Source: DAIMZI01 sp036734025 (GTDB taxonomy: Bacteria; Pseudomonadota; Alphaproteobacteria; Rhizobiales; Rhodomicrobiaceae). From it: a DNA stretch of 54,145 nt. Shown here piece after piece: positions 39,446 to 48,818 of this stretch (position 1 is the stretch's first letter; each line of letters begins with the position of its first letter). The notes under the pieces are model-generated. The model saw only the letters and a program-made list of their open reading frames with translations, made no database searches and had not been told where the DNA came from. A program made the position numbers and the translations under genes. Where the stretch lies: the NCBI GenBank assembly GCA_036734025.1, contig DAIMZI010000016.1, positions 1 through 54,145 of the forward strand, in the 5' to 3' direction.

Positions 39446-41513
39446 GCCGGGCGCTGGGCGATTGCGGGGCTTCGCGCTCCTGGGTTGGACGCACCGAGGT
39501 CTCGGCCGGCGCCTGGCTTTCCTCCGGCGCGTAGGCAGCCAATGCCGCCAGTGTCCGCGCCAGTGCGCCGCCAAGCTCGGTGATGATGGTGCTGGCGCGC
39601 TCGCGCATGGCCGCCAGACGCTGTTCGTCGCGCAGCAACAGGGCCACCGTGTCGGCCAGTTCGGTGGCATTCTGAACGATCATGCAGCCATCGCCCTGGA
39701 TCAGCGCCTCGAAGCTTTCGGCAAAATTGTACCAGTGTGGCCCGGAAATGACGCCGGTATTCAGCTTGATCGCTTCGATCGGGTTCTGCCCGCCATGAGC
39801 CACCAGCGAGCCGCCGATGAAGGCAAGCTGTGACAGCTCATACCAGGTGCCCAGTTCGCCGATCGTGTCAGCGATATAAATCGTGGTGTCCGGACCGGGC
39901 ATGACGCCGCTGCTGCGCCTTGTCACGTTCAGGCCCTTCGGCGCAAGCGTTGCAACGATTTCAGGACCGCGCTCGGGGTGACGGGGCACGATCACGGTGA
40001 GCAGATCGGGGAACGGCTCGCGCAGGAGCCTGGCGGCATCGGCAACGGCCTCGTCTTCTCCGGCGTGCGTGCTCGCGGCCAGAAAGACCGGACGCGCCGC
40101 GACCGCGGTCCTGAGCCGGGCGAGCAGCGCAACGTCCACCGGCGGCGCAGGCGAATCGATCTTCAGGTTGCCGACGGTTTCCACCGAATGCGCGCCTGAC
40201 TGTTCGAATCGCCGCGCCAGCCGCTCGTCCTGCGCCAGCACCAGTGAAAAGCGCGAAAACAGCGGCCGGCTCATGCTCGGGCGCTTGCGCCAGCGCTGAA
40301 ACGAGCGTTGCGACATGCGCGCATTGACGAGGATCAGCGGCGCGCCGCGCGCGTGGGTATCGAGAATGAGGTTGGGCCAGATTTCCGATTCGGTGAACAC
40401 CGCCAGATCGGGGCGCCAGTAATCGAGGAAGCGGCGCACGAAGACCGGCGAGTCGAGTGGCACGAACTGGTGTATGGCGCCTTCGGGCAGGCGGGTACTG
40501 GCGACGCGCGCCGAAGTGACGGTGAAGGTCGTCAGCAGCAGATTGAGATGTGGATAGCGTTCACGCAAGGCATGAAGCAGCGGCAATATCGCATTCGTCT
40601 CGCCAACACTTGCGGCATGAAACCACCATAACGGCCCGGCTGGCCGGCTGCGGCTCGGCACGCCGGTCCGCTCACCCAGACGCTCGCTGACCTCCTTGCC
40701 CTTCTTCACGCGCTGAGCCAGCAGATATCCTGCGGCGGGACGTGCAGCCCAGGTCAGCAACCGATATGTCTTGAGCATCAATCTGGGATCCTCGGGGTTG
40801 GCCGCATTCACCGGGGCGGCGCGGCTCGGGTCGGCGCCGGCAAGCTCATAGGCGCGCCGGGTCGCTGCGTTGAGACTGGATTGCACATCGCGCCGATAAG
40901 TCTCCAGCGTCTCGTCATCGGCGCCCTTTGGCACATGGATGGGCTCGCCCATGACCATGGCAAGCGTGGAAAATGGCAGGTTGAGCGTGAACCTGCTCCA
41001 GGTCCTGAACGCGGCGTAACGGCGGGTTGCAAAGCCCATGGGGATGATCGGGCGGCCCGACAGGCTTGCCAGCGAGACGATGCCCGCACCCGCGCGCCGG
41101 GCCGGACCCGGCGGCACATCGGCCGTCATGGCGACACTCTCGCCGCTCTGCAGGGCCTTCAGCGCAGCGCGAAACGCACTCGCCCCGCCGCGGTCGCGCC
41201 GGCGCCTTCCCGCGCCCGCGCCACGGATCAGCCCGATATCGAAATGGCGCATGGCGCGGGCGATGATTTCCGCGTCGCCATGGCGTGCGATCATGATCTT
41301 TGCCGGAACGCCATCGGGCTTGACCAGCGGCGACAGCAGGAATTGTCCGTGCCAGCCGGCGAATATCGCGGGCGCCAGGTCACGGATGCGTTCTTCCATG
41401 TCGGGCGGGCTGATGATCCGCCGTGCGCTGTCATGAACCAGACGGATGTAGCGCGCCGTGAGCCAGCCGAGCGCTTCTTTCGCGGTGTCCGAATTGTAAA
41501 GGCTCTTGAGCAT
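39435..41513 (-). CDS. waaA: Fused DUF374 lysophospholipid acyltransferase-like and KDO transferase
   Basis: This 692-residue protein joins two enzymes usually encoded separately. Residues about 1-225 are a DUF374 acyltransferase-like domain: IFAGWHGQFLLSPLVKPDG, MIARHGDAEIIARAMRHFDI, GASAFRAALKALQSGESVAMTADVPPGPARRAGAGIVSLASLSGRPIIPMGF. Residues about 245-670 are 3-deoxy-D-manno-octulosonic acid transferase (WaaA/KdtA): LWWFHAASVGETNAILPLLHALRERYP, LLTTFTVTSA, ESEIWPNLIL, LVNARMSQRSFQRW, VETVGNLKID, FLAASTHAGEDEAVADA, IGELGTWYELSQLAFIGGSLVAHGGQNPIEAI. WaaA adds KDO to lipid IVA. The acyltransferase substrate is unknown. Adjacent separate DUF374 and waaA genes are common in related bacteria, so the fusion is most likely loss of an intervening stop. 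Confidence 0.9.
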   Translation of the reverse strand: MLKSLYNSDTAKEALGWLTARYIRLVHDSARRIISPPDMEERIRDLAPAIFAGWHGQFLLSPLVKPDGVPAKIMIARHGDAEIIARAMRHFDIGLIRGAGAGRRRRDRGGASAFRAALKALQSGESVAMTADVPPGPARRAGAGIVSLASLSGRPIIPMGFATRRYAAFRTWSRFTLNLPFSTLAMVMGEPIHVPKGADDETLETYRRDVQSSLNAATRRAYELAGADPSRAAPVNAANPEDPRLMLKTYRLLTWAARPAAGYLLAQRVKKGKEVSERLGERTGVPSRSRPAGPLWWFHAASVGETNAILPLLHALRERYPHLNLLLTTFTVTSARVASTRLPEGAIHQFVPLDSPVFVRRFLDYWRPDLAVFTESEIWPNLILDTHARGAPLILVNARMSQRSFQRWRKRPSMSRPLFSRFSLVLAQDERLARRFEQSGAHSVETVGNLKIDSPAPPVDVALLARLRTAVAARPVFLAASTHAGEDEAVADAARLLREPFPDLLTVIVPRHPERGPEIVATLAPKGLNVTRRSSGVMPGPDTTIYIADTIGELGTWYELSQLAFIGGSLVAHGGQNPIEAIKLNTGVISGPHWYNFAESFEALIQGDGCMIVQNATELADTVALLLRDEQRLAAMRERASTIITELGGALARTLAALAAYAPEESQAPAETSVRPTQEREAPQSPSARHAS

Positions 41514-41579
41514 TGCGGCTCTGTCTGGCGTATCGGCTCTATTGATGGGAAGCAGCAGGCAAAGATCGGATGCCGGGGA

Positions 41580-41870
41580 TCATGACGTCTCATCCCTGAC
41601 GACGGTGGTTTCGGGGTCCAGCAGGCGGTGCATGTGCACGATGAAATAACGCATATGCGCATCATCGACCGTTCGTTGGGCCGCATCGCGCCACGCTTTA
41701 TACGCGGTGGCGTAATCAGGGTAAATCCCGACAATGTGGAGCTTTTTCAGATCCTTGAATTCGACCTTGTCCAGCGACTTCAACTCGCCCCCGAAAACCA
41801 GGTGCAGAAGCTGTTTCTCCGGCCCCTGCCGATCTTCTCCAGACATCATGTTACCCTTTTCCCCGCTCAT
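41580..41870 (-). CDS. DUF4170 family protein
   Basis: This 96-residue protein reads LLHLVFGGELKSLDKVEFKDLKKLHIVGIYPDYATAYKAWRDAAQRTVDDAHMRYFIVHMHRLLDPE, the DUF4170 pattern found between cysQ and lipid A genes in alphaproteobacteria. It has no signal peptide or membrane helix. The function is unknown. ATG 41870 overlaps the cysQ stop (ATGA); ATG 41849, preceded by GGGGAAAAGGG, is an equally good start giving 89 residues. Confidence 0.85.
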   Translation of the reverse strand: MSGEKGNMMSGEDRQGPEKQLLHLVFGGELKSLDKVEFKDLKKLHIVGIYPDYATAYKAWRDAAQRTVDDAHMRYFIVHMHRLLDPETTVVRDETS

Positions 41871-42721
41871 TGACCGGTCTGGTTGTCTGCCGCGCGCATC
41901 CGGCCTCTGATCACCTCATGCAGCGCAGGCCCTGCCGCCAGAATGCCATCACAGCGCGCAACGGCATTATTATAACTCAGGGCCGCGCCCTGCGGAGCCG
42001 TCGCCACGCCGCCGGCTTCCTCGATCAGCAGCGCGCCCGCCGCCAGATCCCACTCGTTCTTGGGTGTCAGAGCCACCACCGCATCAGCCTTGCCACAGGC
42101 CACCAGAGACAGCCGATAGGCGATGGAGAACACCCAGTGCAATTCGATACGCGGCCATGGCCGCCCGTCCCAGATAGGCTGGTGCGCCAACCCCTTCGAG
42201 CCGAGAATATGCGCGCCCTCAAGTTCACGACGCTGGCTGACATGCACCTGCTTGCCGTTCAGAACCGCGCCGCCACCGCGCCGCGCAGCGAAGAACTCAT
42301 TGGTGATGGGATTATAGACCATGCCCAGCACGGGCTGGCCATCCTCGACAAGCGCCGCAGATATCACCCATTCGGGTTTGTTCAACACGAAGGCACGCGT
42401 GCCGTCAATCGGATCGACGATCCAGACCCGCCGGGCTTGCAGCCGCGATGGATTGTCGGCGGTCTCCTCGGACAGCCAGCCATAATCGGGACGTGCGCCG
42501 ATCAGCCGCTTGCGCAACAGCGCATCGACGGCAAGATCCGCTTCGGTGACCTCGCTTCCATCGCCCTTGTGATGAACGCGCACGCCGTCGCGAAAGAAGC
42601 GGCGCGCGATTTCGCCCGCATCGCGCACCGCGCCTTCAAGCAGTGTGAAATCCGCATTTCCGGCATCTCCGATGGATGCTGCTTCGCCGCTTCGGGCCGT
42701 CGGGCCGCCGTCTGATGTCAT
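41867..42721 (-). CDS. cysQ: 3'(2'),5'-bisphosphate nucleotidase / inositol monophosphatase family
   Basis: CysQ dephosphorylates 3'-phosphoadenosine-5'-phosphate (PAP), a by-product of sulfate assimilation. This 284-residue protein has the lithium-sensitive phosphatase signatures: SEVTEADLAVDALLRKRL, GWLSEETADNPS, VWIVDPIDGTRAFV (metal-binding DPIDGT) and NEWDLAAGALLIEEAGG (metal-binding WDxAAG). ATG 42721 is chosen as the conserved part starts shortly after. An inositol-1-phosphatase activity is possible; placement in a cysQ-DUF4170-acyltransferase-waaA block fits the usual alphaproteobacterial annotation. Confidence 0.88.
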   Translation of the reverse strand: MTSDGGPTARSGEAASIGDAGNADFTLLEGAVRDAGEIARRFFRDGVRVHHKGDGSEVTEADLAVDALLRKRLIGARPDYGWLSEETADNPSRLQARRVWIVDPIDGTRAFVLNKPEWVISAALVEDGQPVLGMVYNPITNEFFAARRGGGAVLNGKQVHVSQRRELEGAHILGSKGLAHQPIWDGRPWPRIELHWVFSIAYRLSLVACGKADAVVALTPKNEWDLAAGALLIEEAGGVATAPQGAALSYNNAVARCDGILAAGPALHEVIRGRMRAADNQTGQ

Positions 42722-42777
42722 GTTCACTCGAAGGGTTGGCCCGCGCGTCCCGAAGTGGCGGGGTGGGTGATATCGGT

Positions 42778-43716
42778 TCAGACCCCGCCGGCCAGCAGAT
42801 CGGCAACAGCGGCGATGAAGATGATCGCGCCGAAATCGCGATTGGAGCGAAACCGCTTCAGGCAATTGTCCGCCTCGCTCGGCTCAAGCGTGATGATCTG
42901 CCAGGCAAGCTGCGCCGCGCCGACGCTCAGCCCGAGGAAAAAGACTGCGCCTGCGCCCGCCATCGCGAACGCCGTTCCAAGCGCAAGAATCGTGCCGCCA
43001 TAAAACGCCGCCAGCCAGGGCTTCGTCCATTTGCCGAAGGCCAGCGCGGTTGATTTCAGCCCGATGATGGCATCATCATCCTTGTCCTGATGGGCATAGA
43101 TCGTGTCATAGCCAACCGTCCACAAAACGGCTGCCGCATACAGCGCCAGCGCCGGCGCTCCGAGCGTGCCGAAACTGGCCGCCCAGCCCATCAGCGCGCC
43201 CCATGAAAAAGCCAGCCCCAGCACCGCCTGCGGCCAATGCGTCACGCGCTTCATGTAGGGGTAGACCGCGACTATCAGCAAGGAGCCGATGCCGAGCACG
43301 ATCGTGAACGCGTTGAACTGAATGAGCACAAGGAAGCCGGTCAGCGCCAGAGCGAGCATGAAGAGTTTTGCATCGCGCACGCGGACCTGACCGCTGGGAA
43401 TGGGCCGTGAGCGGGTGCGCTCGACGGCGGCATCGACATCGCGGTCGATGATGTCGTTGTAGACGCAGCCGGCCCCGCGCATGACGAACGCGCCGATGGC
43501 GAACAGCACGAGATGGAACGGATCGGGAAACCTGGCGCCGGCGGCCATCGCGGCGAGCGCCGCCGACCACCAGCAGGGCCAGAGCAGCAGCCACGTGCCG
43601 ATGGGCCGGTCGGCCCGCGCCAGGCGCAGGAACGGGCGCGCGCGTCGTGGCGCGATCGTATCCACCCAGTTGCCTCGGGCGGCGTCCACAACCGCGCCAT
43701 GATCGATCTTGCTCAT
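42778..43716 (-). CDS. ubiA: 4-hydroxybenzoate polyprenyltransferase
   Basis: UbiA attaches the polyprenyl chain to 4-hydroxybenzoate in ubiquinone synthesis. This 312-residue membrane protein has 8-9 hydrophobic segments and both aspartate-rich prenyl-diphosphate sites: GCVYNDIIDRDVDAAVERTRSRPIPSG and YDTIYAHQDKDDDAIIGLKSTAL. The basic entry loop ERTRSRPIPSG is typical. ATG 43716 has CGGGAG upstream. It is divergent from rsmE. Confidence 0.96.
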   Translation of the reverse strand: MSKIDHGAVVDAARGNWVDTIAPRRARPFLRLARADRPIGTWLLLWPCWWSAALAAMAAGARFPDPFHLVLFAIGAFVMRGAGCVYNDIIDRDVDAAVERTRSRPIPSGQVRVRDAKLFMLALALTGFLVLIQFNAFTIVLGIGSLLIVAVYPYMKRVTHWPQAVLGLAFSWGALMGWAASFGTLGAPALALYAAAVLWTVGYDTIYAHQDKDDDAIIGLKSTALAFGKWTKPWLAAFYGGTILALGTAFAMAGAGAVFFLGLSVGAAQLAWQIITLEPSEADNCLKRFRSNRDFGAIIFIAAVADLLAGGV

Positions 43717-43873
43717 TCCGCTCCCGGATCGATAGATGATTGCAAAACATGAAGTCGCGTCAGATTATCGGCACAGTGTGTCGGCCGCCAACCATGCGCA
43801 AGAGCGTCATTTGCCGCGCGACACATGGCTGGCCATCTATTTATCGAGAGCCCGTGTGGTGAAACAAGACGAA

Positions 43874-44650
43874 ATGACCGATCGCCAGGCCCGGCATTCC
43901 GCGGCAAGGCCGGAGCGTCCGGCGCAAAAGATGGCGCGCCTGTTCATCGAGGCTGATCTGGCGCCCGGCGCGACGCTCGGCTGTTCGGTTGTGCAAGCCA
44001 ATTATCTGCTCAACGTCCTGAGATTGCGCCCGCCGGCACATGTTGCTGTGTTCAACGGGCGTGATGGGCTCTGGTCGGCCCAGATCGGTTCGCGGACACG
44101 CAGCAGTTGCGAACTTTCGCTGATCGAGCGCCTGGCGCCGCAGACCCGGCCGCCCGATCTGCATTATCTTTTTGCCCCGCTGAAGAAGGCTCGGCTTGAT
44201 TACATGGCGCAAAAGGCCACCGAACTGGGGGCAAGCGTTCTGCGTCCGGTCATGACCGCGCGCACGGTCGCCGAGCGGGTCAATCTGGACAGGCTGCGCG
44301 CCAACGCCATCGAAGCCGCCGAGCAATGCGAGATCTTGTGGGTGCCCGATATTCGCGCTCCGGTGTCCCTTGAGCAGGCTCTGCGCGAGTGGGACAATCA
44401 ACGCGCGCTGATCTTCTGCGATGAAAGCGCCCGCCACGCAAATCCGATCGAGGCGCTTTCCAATGTCGCCCGCGGACCGCTGGGCGTGCTCGTCGGACCA
44501 GAAGGCGGCTTTACCGAAAAAGAGCGCGAGGCGGTTCTTGGCTGCCCTCGTGCAGTGTCCGTATCGCTGGGGCCGAGGATCATGCGCGCCGACACCGCGG
44601 CCGTGACCGCGCTGGCCCTCGTCAATGCCGTGCTCGGTGACTGGCGCTGA
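43874..44650 (+). CDS. rsmE: 16S rRNA (uracil-1498-N3)-methyltransferase
   Basis: RsmE methylates U1498 of 16S rRNA. This 258-residue protein has an N-terminal PUA-like part (MARLFIEADL, NYLLNVLRLRPPAHVAVFNG) and a C-terminal SPOUT knot: FAPLKKARLDYMAQKATELGASVLRPVMTART, NAIEAAEQCEILWVPDI, GVLVGPEGGFTEKEREAV and VSLGPRIMRADTAAVTALALVNAVLG. ATG 43874 is used; the family-like MARLFIE begins at ATG 43931, a shorter option. The rsmE/gshA/ubiA cluster is common in alphaproteobacteria. Confidence 0.94.
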   Translation: MTDRQARHSAARPERPAQKMARLFIEADLAPGATLGCSVVQANYLLNVLRLRPPAHVAVFNGRDGLWSAQIGSRTRSSCELSLIERLAPQTRPPDLHYLFAPLKKARLDYMAQKATELGASVLRPVMTARTVAERVNLDRLRANAIEAAEQCEILWVPDIRAPVSLEQALREWDNQRALIFCDESARHANPIEALSNVARGPLGVLVGPEGGFTEKEREAVLGCPRAVSVSLGPRIMRADTAAVTALALVNAVLGDWR

Positions 44651-44708
44651 AGATGCCCGCTTGTATCCTGACGATGGCAGGACCATAACCCAATTGATCC
44701 GCTGAAGA

Positions 44709-44728
44709 AACCGATCGCAACCGATCGC
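44709..44728. repeat. Short tandem repeat upstream of gshA
   Basis: AACCGATCGC occurs twice in a row (44709-44718 and 44719-44728) in the 163-bp gap between rsmE and gshA. It is exact but short, and may be a slippage product or a paired binding site. Confidence 0.6.
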
Positions 44729-44813
44729 AAACGACCGAATGACAAGACCTGGCTGGCGGCGCCTCGACCATGAACCGGTCACCCGCGGCATGAATTGGGA
44801 AGGGACAAGGTTA

Positions 44814-46196
44814 ATGCTGGCCAAGGATCAGAGCGCCCGACAGCAGCCAATCGAGAGCAGCGACGAACTGGTCGCCGACCTGGAGCAGGGCTGCAAGCCG
44901 AAAAGCGCATGGCGGATCGGCACCGAGCACGAAAAGATCGGCTTCAACCGCGCCGATCTGACGCCGGTTCCCTACGAAGGAGACAGGGGCATCGCTGCCC
45001 TGCTGCGTGGAGTGTGCAGCACCCACGATTGCGAGCCGATCCTTGAGGATGGCAATATCATCGCGCTGAATGATCCGACCTGCCGTAATGGCGGCACCAT
45101 CACGCTGGAGCCGGGCGGCCAGTTCGAGCTGTCCGGCGCGCCGCTCGCCAACCTGCATGAGACCGCCTGCGAGGTGAACGAGCATCTGGCACAGGTGCGC
45201 ACGATCGGCGATCAGCTTGGCATCGGCTTTCTGGCGATCGGATTTTCGCCCAAGTGGCGGCTGGACGAGACACCGGCGATGCCCAAGCGCCGCTATGAGA
45301 TCATGCGCAGCTACATGCCCCTGGTGGGCCGGCTGGGGCTCGACATGATGTTCCGCTCTGCCACGGTGCAGGTCAATCTGGATTTTTCCAGCGAGGCCGA
45401 CATGGTGCAGAAGCTGCGGGTGGGCTTGGCGCTTCAGCCAATCGCCACAGCGATCTTCGCCAACTCGCCATTCACCGAGGGCAAGCCTAATGGCTTTCTG
45501 TCCTATCGCAGCGAGATCTGGCGCGACACCGACAATGCGCGCACCGGCATGCTACCATTTGCCTTTGACAGCGACATGAGCTTTGAGCGCTATGTCGATT
45601 ATGCGCTCGACGTGCCAATGTATCTGGTGCGTCGCGAGGGCCGTTATATCGACGTGGCCGGCGCCTCGTTCCGCGATTTCCTGGCTGGCCGGCTGGACGC
45701 GCTGCCCGGCGAGAAGCCCCTGCCGTCGGACTGGTCGGATCATCTCACGACCCTGTTTCCCGAGGTGCGGCTCAAGCATTTTCTGGAGATGCGCGGCGCC
45801 GATAGCGGGCCGCCGCCACGCCTGACCGCGCTTTCCGCGCTCTGGACCGGACTGCTTTATGATCAGGGGAGCCTCGATGGGGCGTGGGAACTGGTGAAGG
45901 GCTGGACCGCCGAACAGCGCGAGGCGCTGCGCCGCGATGTGCCGCGCCTTGGGCTTGCTGCCAGCGTCGGCGGGCGCGACGTGCGCACCATTGCCACCGA
46001 TGTCCTGGCACTCGCCCGCGGCGGCCTGGCTGCACGCAACAATCTCAACGAGGATGGCTACAGCGAGGCCGTTTTCCTCGATCCGCTCGATCAGATCGTG
46101 GCGCGCAACGAAACCCCCGCCGAATGGCTGCTTTCAAGATATCACGGCGACTGGCAAGGCGACATCGACCACCTGTTCACCGAGATCGCCTATTAG
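44814..46196 (+). CDS. gshA: Glutamate-cysteine ligase, plant/alphaproteobacterial type
   Basis: GshA forms gamma-glutamylcysteine, the first step in glutathione synthesis. This 460-residue enzyme carries the family blocks SAWRIGTEHEKIGFN, DGNIIALNDPTCRNGGTITLEPGGQFELSGAP, RYEIMRSYMPLVGRLGLDMMFRSATVQVNLDFSSE and NSPFTEGKPNGFLSYRSEIWRDTDNARTGMLPFAF, which identify the group shared by plants and alpha-, beta- and gammaproteobacteria. The start ATG 44814 is preceded by AAGG and matches the usual length; the frame is open to 44739. Glutathione would serve the GST encoded at 23204. Its end is 9 bp from a convergent gene. Confidence 0.95.
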   Translation: MLAKDQSARQQPIESSDELVADLEQGCKPKSAWRIGTEHEKIGFNRADLTPVPYEGDRGIAALLRGVCSTHDCEPILEDGNIIALNDPTCRNGGTITLEPGGQFELSGAPLANLHETACEVNEHLAQVRTIGDQLGIGFLAIGFSPKWRLDETPAMPKRRYEIMRSYMPLVGRLGLDMMFRSATVQVNLDFSSEADMVQKLRVGLALQPIATAIFANSPFTEGKPNGFLSYRSEIWRDTDNARTGMLPFAFDSDMSFERYVDYALDVPMYLVRREGRYIDVAGASFRDFLAGRLDALPGEKPLPSDWSDHLTTLFPEVRLKHFLEMRGADSGPPPRLTALSALWTGLLYDQGSLDGAWELVKGWTAEQREALRRDVPRLGLAASVGGRDVRTIATDVLALARGGLAARNNLNEDGYSEAVFLDPLDQIVARNETPAEWLLSRYHGDWQGDIDHLFTEIAY

Positions 46197-46205
46197 CAGC
46201 CCCCT

Positions 46206-46877
46206 TCAGGCGGCGTGCTGCGGGCGCGGGCCGAGCAGCTTGGCCAGCAGGCTGGCGGGCGACCGCGCCGGCTCGGCGTCAGAGTGCCCGGCGCTCTCGC
46301 TGTCGGCGTCTGCTGCTTCATCCGCGCCGTCTTCTGCGCCCACCTGATTTTCGGCCTCGCTGCGGGCGCGGATCACTTCGGCCATCGCCGAGAACGGATT
46401 ATTGCGCGCGCCCGGCGCCAACTCGCCCTCCCCCATATTTTCAAGCATCGCGATCAGCGGTCCGCGCAGGCGATGCTCCATTGCGCCCATCACCATGATC
46501 GCCGCATAGGGCAGCAGCGTCTCGATCAGCGTGCGCTCCAGCGAAATCCTATCCTGCTGGGCGGAGATGATGTGGTCGATGAGTTCGCGCTCTTCGAGCA
46601 GGAACGTCAGGATACGCATGCCTTCACCGGGCGAGCGGGGATGTCCGAAGATCTGGGAACTGGTCAGAAACCGGTCGTAGCGCCGCGCGCTGAAGAAATC
46701 GAGCAGCACAAGAATGCCCTCGCGGGTGCATGCCTTGTGATCGATCACCTTCACCAGAGGATGGGCCAGCCCCCTGACACAGTCCGCCGTGAGCTTTTCA
46801 TCGAGCCCCACCGTCTCGCCAAGATTGGCGAAGACCTTGCCGTCCTGGGCGCTGGAGATAATGTCAAATAGCTTCAT
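46206..46877 (-). CDS. DUF937-like protein of unknown function
   Basis: This 223-residue protein begins MKLFDIISSAQDGKVFANLGETVGLDEKLTADCVRGL, which resembles the start of DUF937 proteins (xLFDLLxxAQGGxAxxNLA...). The middle (about residues 60-150) is helical with ILVLLDFFSARRYDRFL and ETLLPYAAIMVMGAMEHRL. The last 65 residues are acidic, Ala/Glu/Ser-rich and probably disordered (EDGADEAADADSESAGHSDAEPA). There is no signal peptide. It converges with gshA and no role can be inferred. Confidence 0.65.
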   Translation of the reverse strand: MKLFDIISSAQDGKVFANLGETVGLDEKLTADCVRGLAHPLVKVIDHKACTREGILVLLDFFSARRYDRFLTSSQIFGHPRSPGEGMRILTFLLEERELIDHIISAQQDRISLERTLIETLLPYAAIMVMGAMEHRLRGPLIAMLENMGEGELAPGARNNPFSAMAEVIRARSEAENQVGAEDGADEAADADSESAGHSDAEPARSPASLLAKLLGPRPQHAA

Positions 46878-47088
46878 CGCTTCACTTCCAATGGCGTTTG
46901 CTTACCTGTCCGGCTGCGCGCCCTCTTTCGCGCGGCAATCCGGACCGACACGCTGCGGCCGCATCCACGCAAAACTGGATGATGCGAATCAGCAAATATT
47001 GCTTGATTTTAAGAGGCGGCAGGGCCGGCGCGCATCCTCACCAGCCCGCGTCATGAACAGGAATTGGGTGGCAGTGGCCGCGCCAGCG

Positions 47089-48547
47089 CTATTTTTGCAC
47101 GAACTGTGGCTCAGTTGCCTTAGTCGGCATGGCGACGGGCCTGATCGCAGGCGTCGGGATGCGGGCAGCCGCGGCGTGCTCAAGCGAGAGGATGTAGCGG
47201 TAGCATACCGCTGCCGCCAACACGCCGAAGGCCATGCCGCCCAGCATCTGGCCGGCAATGACGCCATAAGCGCCAAAATATTGCGCGCCGAAATAGGCCG
47301 GAACCATGGTGCCCAGCGTTGCCCGGCCCCAGTTGAATGCGGTTGCGTAATGCGGCCGGCCGAGCTGGTTGAATGCAGCCGTGCCGACGAAGATCAGCCC
47401 GAGCAGGCCGAATGCCGGCGCCAGCCAGACACAGAAGAAGCCGATCAGCGCGGCAGCCTCCTCCGTCGCGTTGAAAGCCGCGGAGATCAGATCGTGCGTC
47501 AGTGCCAGCACAGCCCAGATGAAGATGGTGTAAACGCCGACGATGAGGAGCGCATCGAGAAAGGCGCGCCGCACACGGTCCAGCTTTCGCGCGCCCATGT
47601 TCTGGCCGATAACCGGGCCGACCGCGCCGGCAAGGGCGAAGACTGGAGCGAACGAGACCGGGATCAGCCGCGCCAGCACGGCCCAGCCCGCCACTGCCGC
47701 CACGCCGAACGGTGCGATGGCGCCGGTGACATAGGCATTGGCGACGGGCGTGGCAAAATTGGTCAGCATGGCCGGCGCGGCAATCGCCATGATCGGCGCG
47801 ACATCAGCCATGAGCCGCCCCAGCCTGGGCCGAGCCAGCAGCTTGTGGATGCGAATGAGGCCATAAAGCCCGACGCCAAACATGCCGATGCGTGCGACCG
47901 CAGTCGCGATCGCCGCGCCCTCCACGCCCCCAGCCAAAGCCGAAGATTAACAGCGGATCGAGCGCGGCATTGACGATCGCGCCGCTCAGCGTCACGTACA
48001 TCGCGCGTCGTGCGTCACCCACAGAGCGCAGCAGGGCGGCACTCGTCATCGCCATCAGCAGCAGCGGCGTGGATGCGATGACGATACGCAGATAGGCGTC
48101 GGCCAAATCGAACGCGCGGTCTTGCGCACCAAGCAGCCGCAGGCTTTGCGGGATGGTGAACCACATGGCAAGCGTCAGCAGGCACGCCACGACCCCGGCA
48201 AACATCAGCGCGTTGACTGCCCGCCGGCGTGCCCGCGCCTGTTTGCCGGCGCCAAGAGCGGGCGAGACGAGAGCCGTCGCCGATATGCCCAGCGCGATGC
48301 CGATGGCGATGGTGAAGAAGACGACAGCCGCCGCATAGCCTATGGCCGCCGCCACCTCGACCTCGCCCAGCAGGCTGAGAAAATAAAGATCGGCAAAATC
48401 GACGAGGAACACAGCGACGAGTCCGACGCTGGCTGAACCCGTCATCACCAGTGTGTGGCGCATGGTCGAGCCCGACGTGAACTTTCCGCGCGCCGGAGCC
48501 GGAGCCGGCGGCGGTGTGCGGATCGCGGAAAACTGGGTATCGTCCAT
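47089..48547 (-). pseudogene. MATE-family efflux transporter, interrupted by a one-base frameshift
   Basis: Two overlapping reading frames together encode one MATE (multidrug and toxic compound extrusion) transporter. The upstream frame (from ATG 48547, MDDTQFSA) holds the first half: RHTLVMTGSASVGLVAVFLVDFADLYFLSLLGEVEVAAAIGYA ... DALRSVGDARRAMYVTLSGAIVNAALDPLLIFGFGWG. The downstream frame continues GVEGAAIATAVARIGMFGVGLYGLIR through RPVAMPTKATEPQFVQK. The break is at a run of five Cs at 47927-47931 (GGGGG in the gene); removing one base restores FGFGWGVEGAAIATAVAR, the expected MATE sequence. The gene is therefore either a recent pseudogene or intact with a sequencing error in a homopolymer. 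An intact product would be about 484 residues with 12 helices, exporting cationic compounds with Na+ or H+. Confidence 0.85.
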
Positions 48548-48721
48548 GATGTCCGTGCCGGTGTGGTCGCCCCGCGCCCTGGCCAGACGCGCGGCGGTTC
48601 TGATTTGCAGGCAGCCTGCCCGAATTGCCGCAGCGATGCGATGTGGCAAGACGTGGCGCACGGCGCCGGCGGGCTTGCAAAGGATTAGCGATCAGAGTAT
48701 CCCAAGCTGAGGCTAGCAGAA

Positions 48722-48742
48722 TATTATGACTGCTGATCAAAC
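48722..48742 (+). promoter_or_regulatory. Possible tRNA promoter -10 region
   Basis: TATTAT at 48722-48727 lies 16 nt before the tRNA-Thr 5' end, a plausible -10 box; no good -35 hexamer is seen at the right distance. Confidence 0.3.
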
Positions 48743-48818
48743 GCCGCATTAGCTCAGTTGGTAGAGCACCTCATTCGTAATGAGGGGGTCGCTGGTTCGA
48801 GTCCGGCATGCGGCACCA
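48743..48818 (+). tRNA. tRNA-Thr (anticodon CGT)
   Basis: This 76-nt cloverleaf has acceptor stem GCCGCAT/ATGCGGC, D-arm GCTCAGTTGGTAGAGC, anticodon stem CCTCA/TGAGG around the loop TTCGTAA with anticodon CGT (reads ACG), T-arm GCTGG-TTCGAGT-CCGGC and an encoded CCA end. All stems pair. It is a single tRNA with no integrase or duplicated 3' end nearby, so there is no sign it serves as an attachment site here. Confidence 0.96.
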
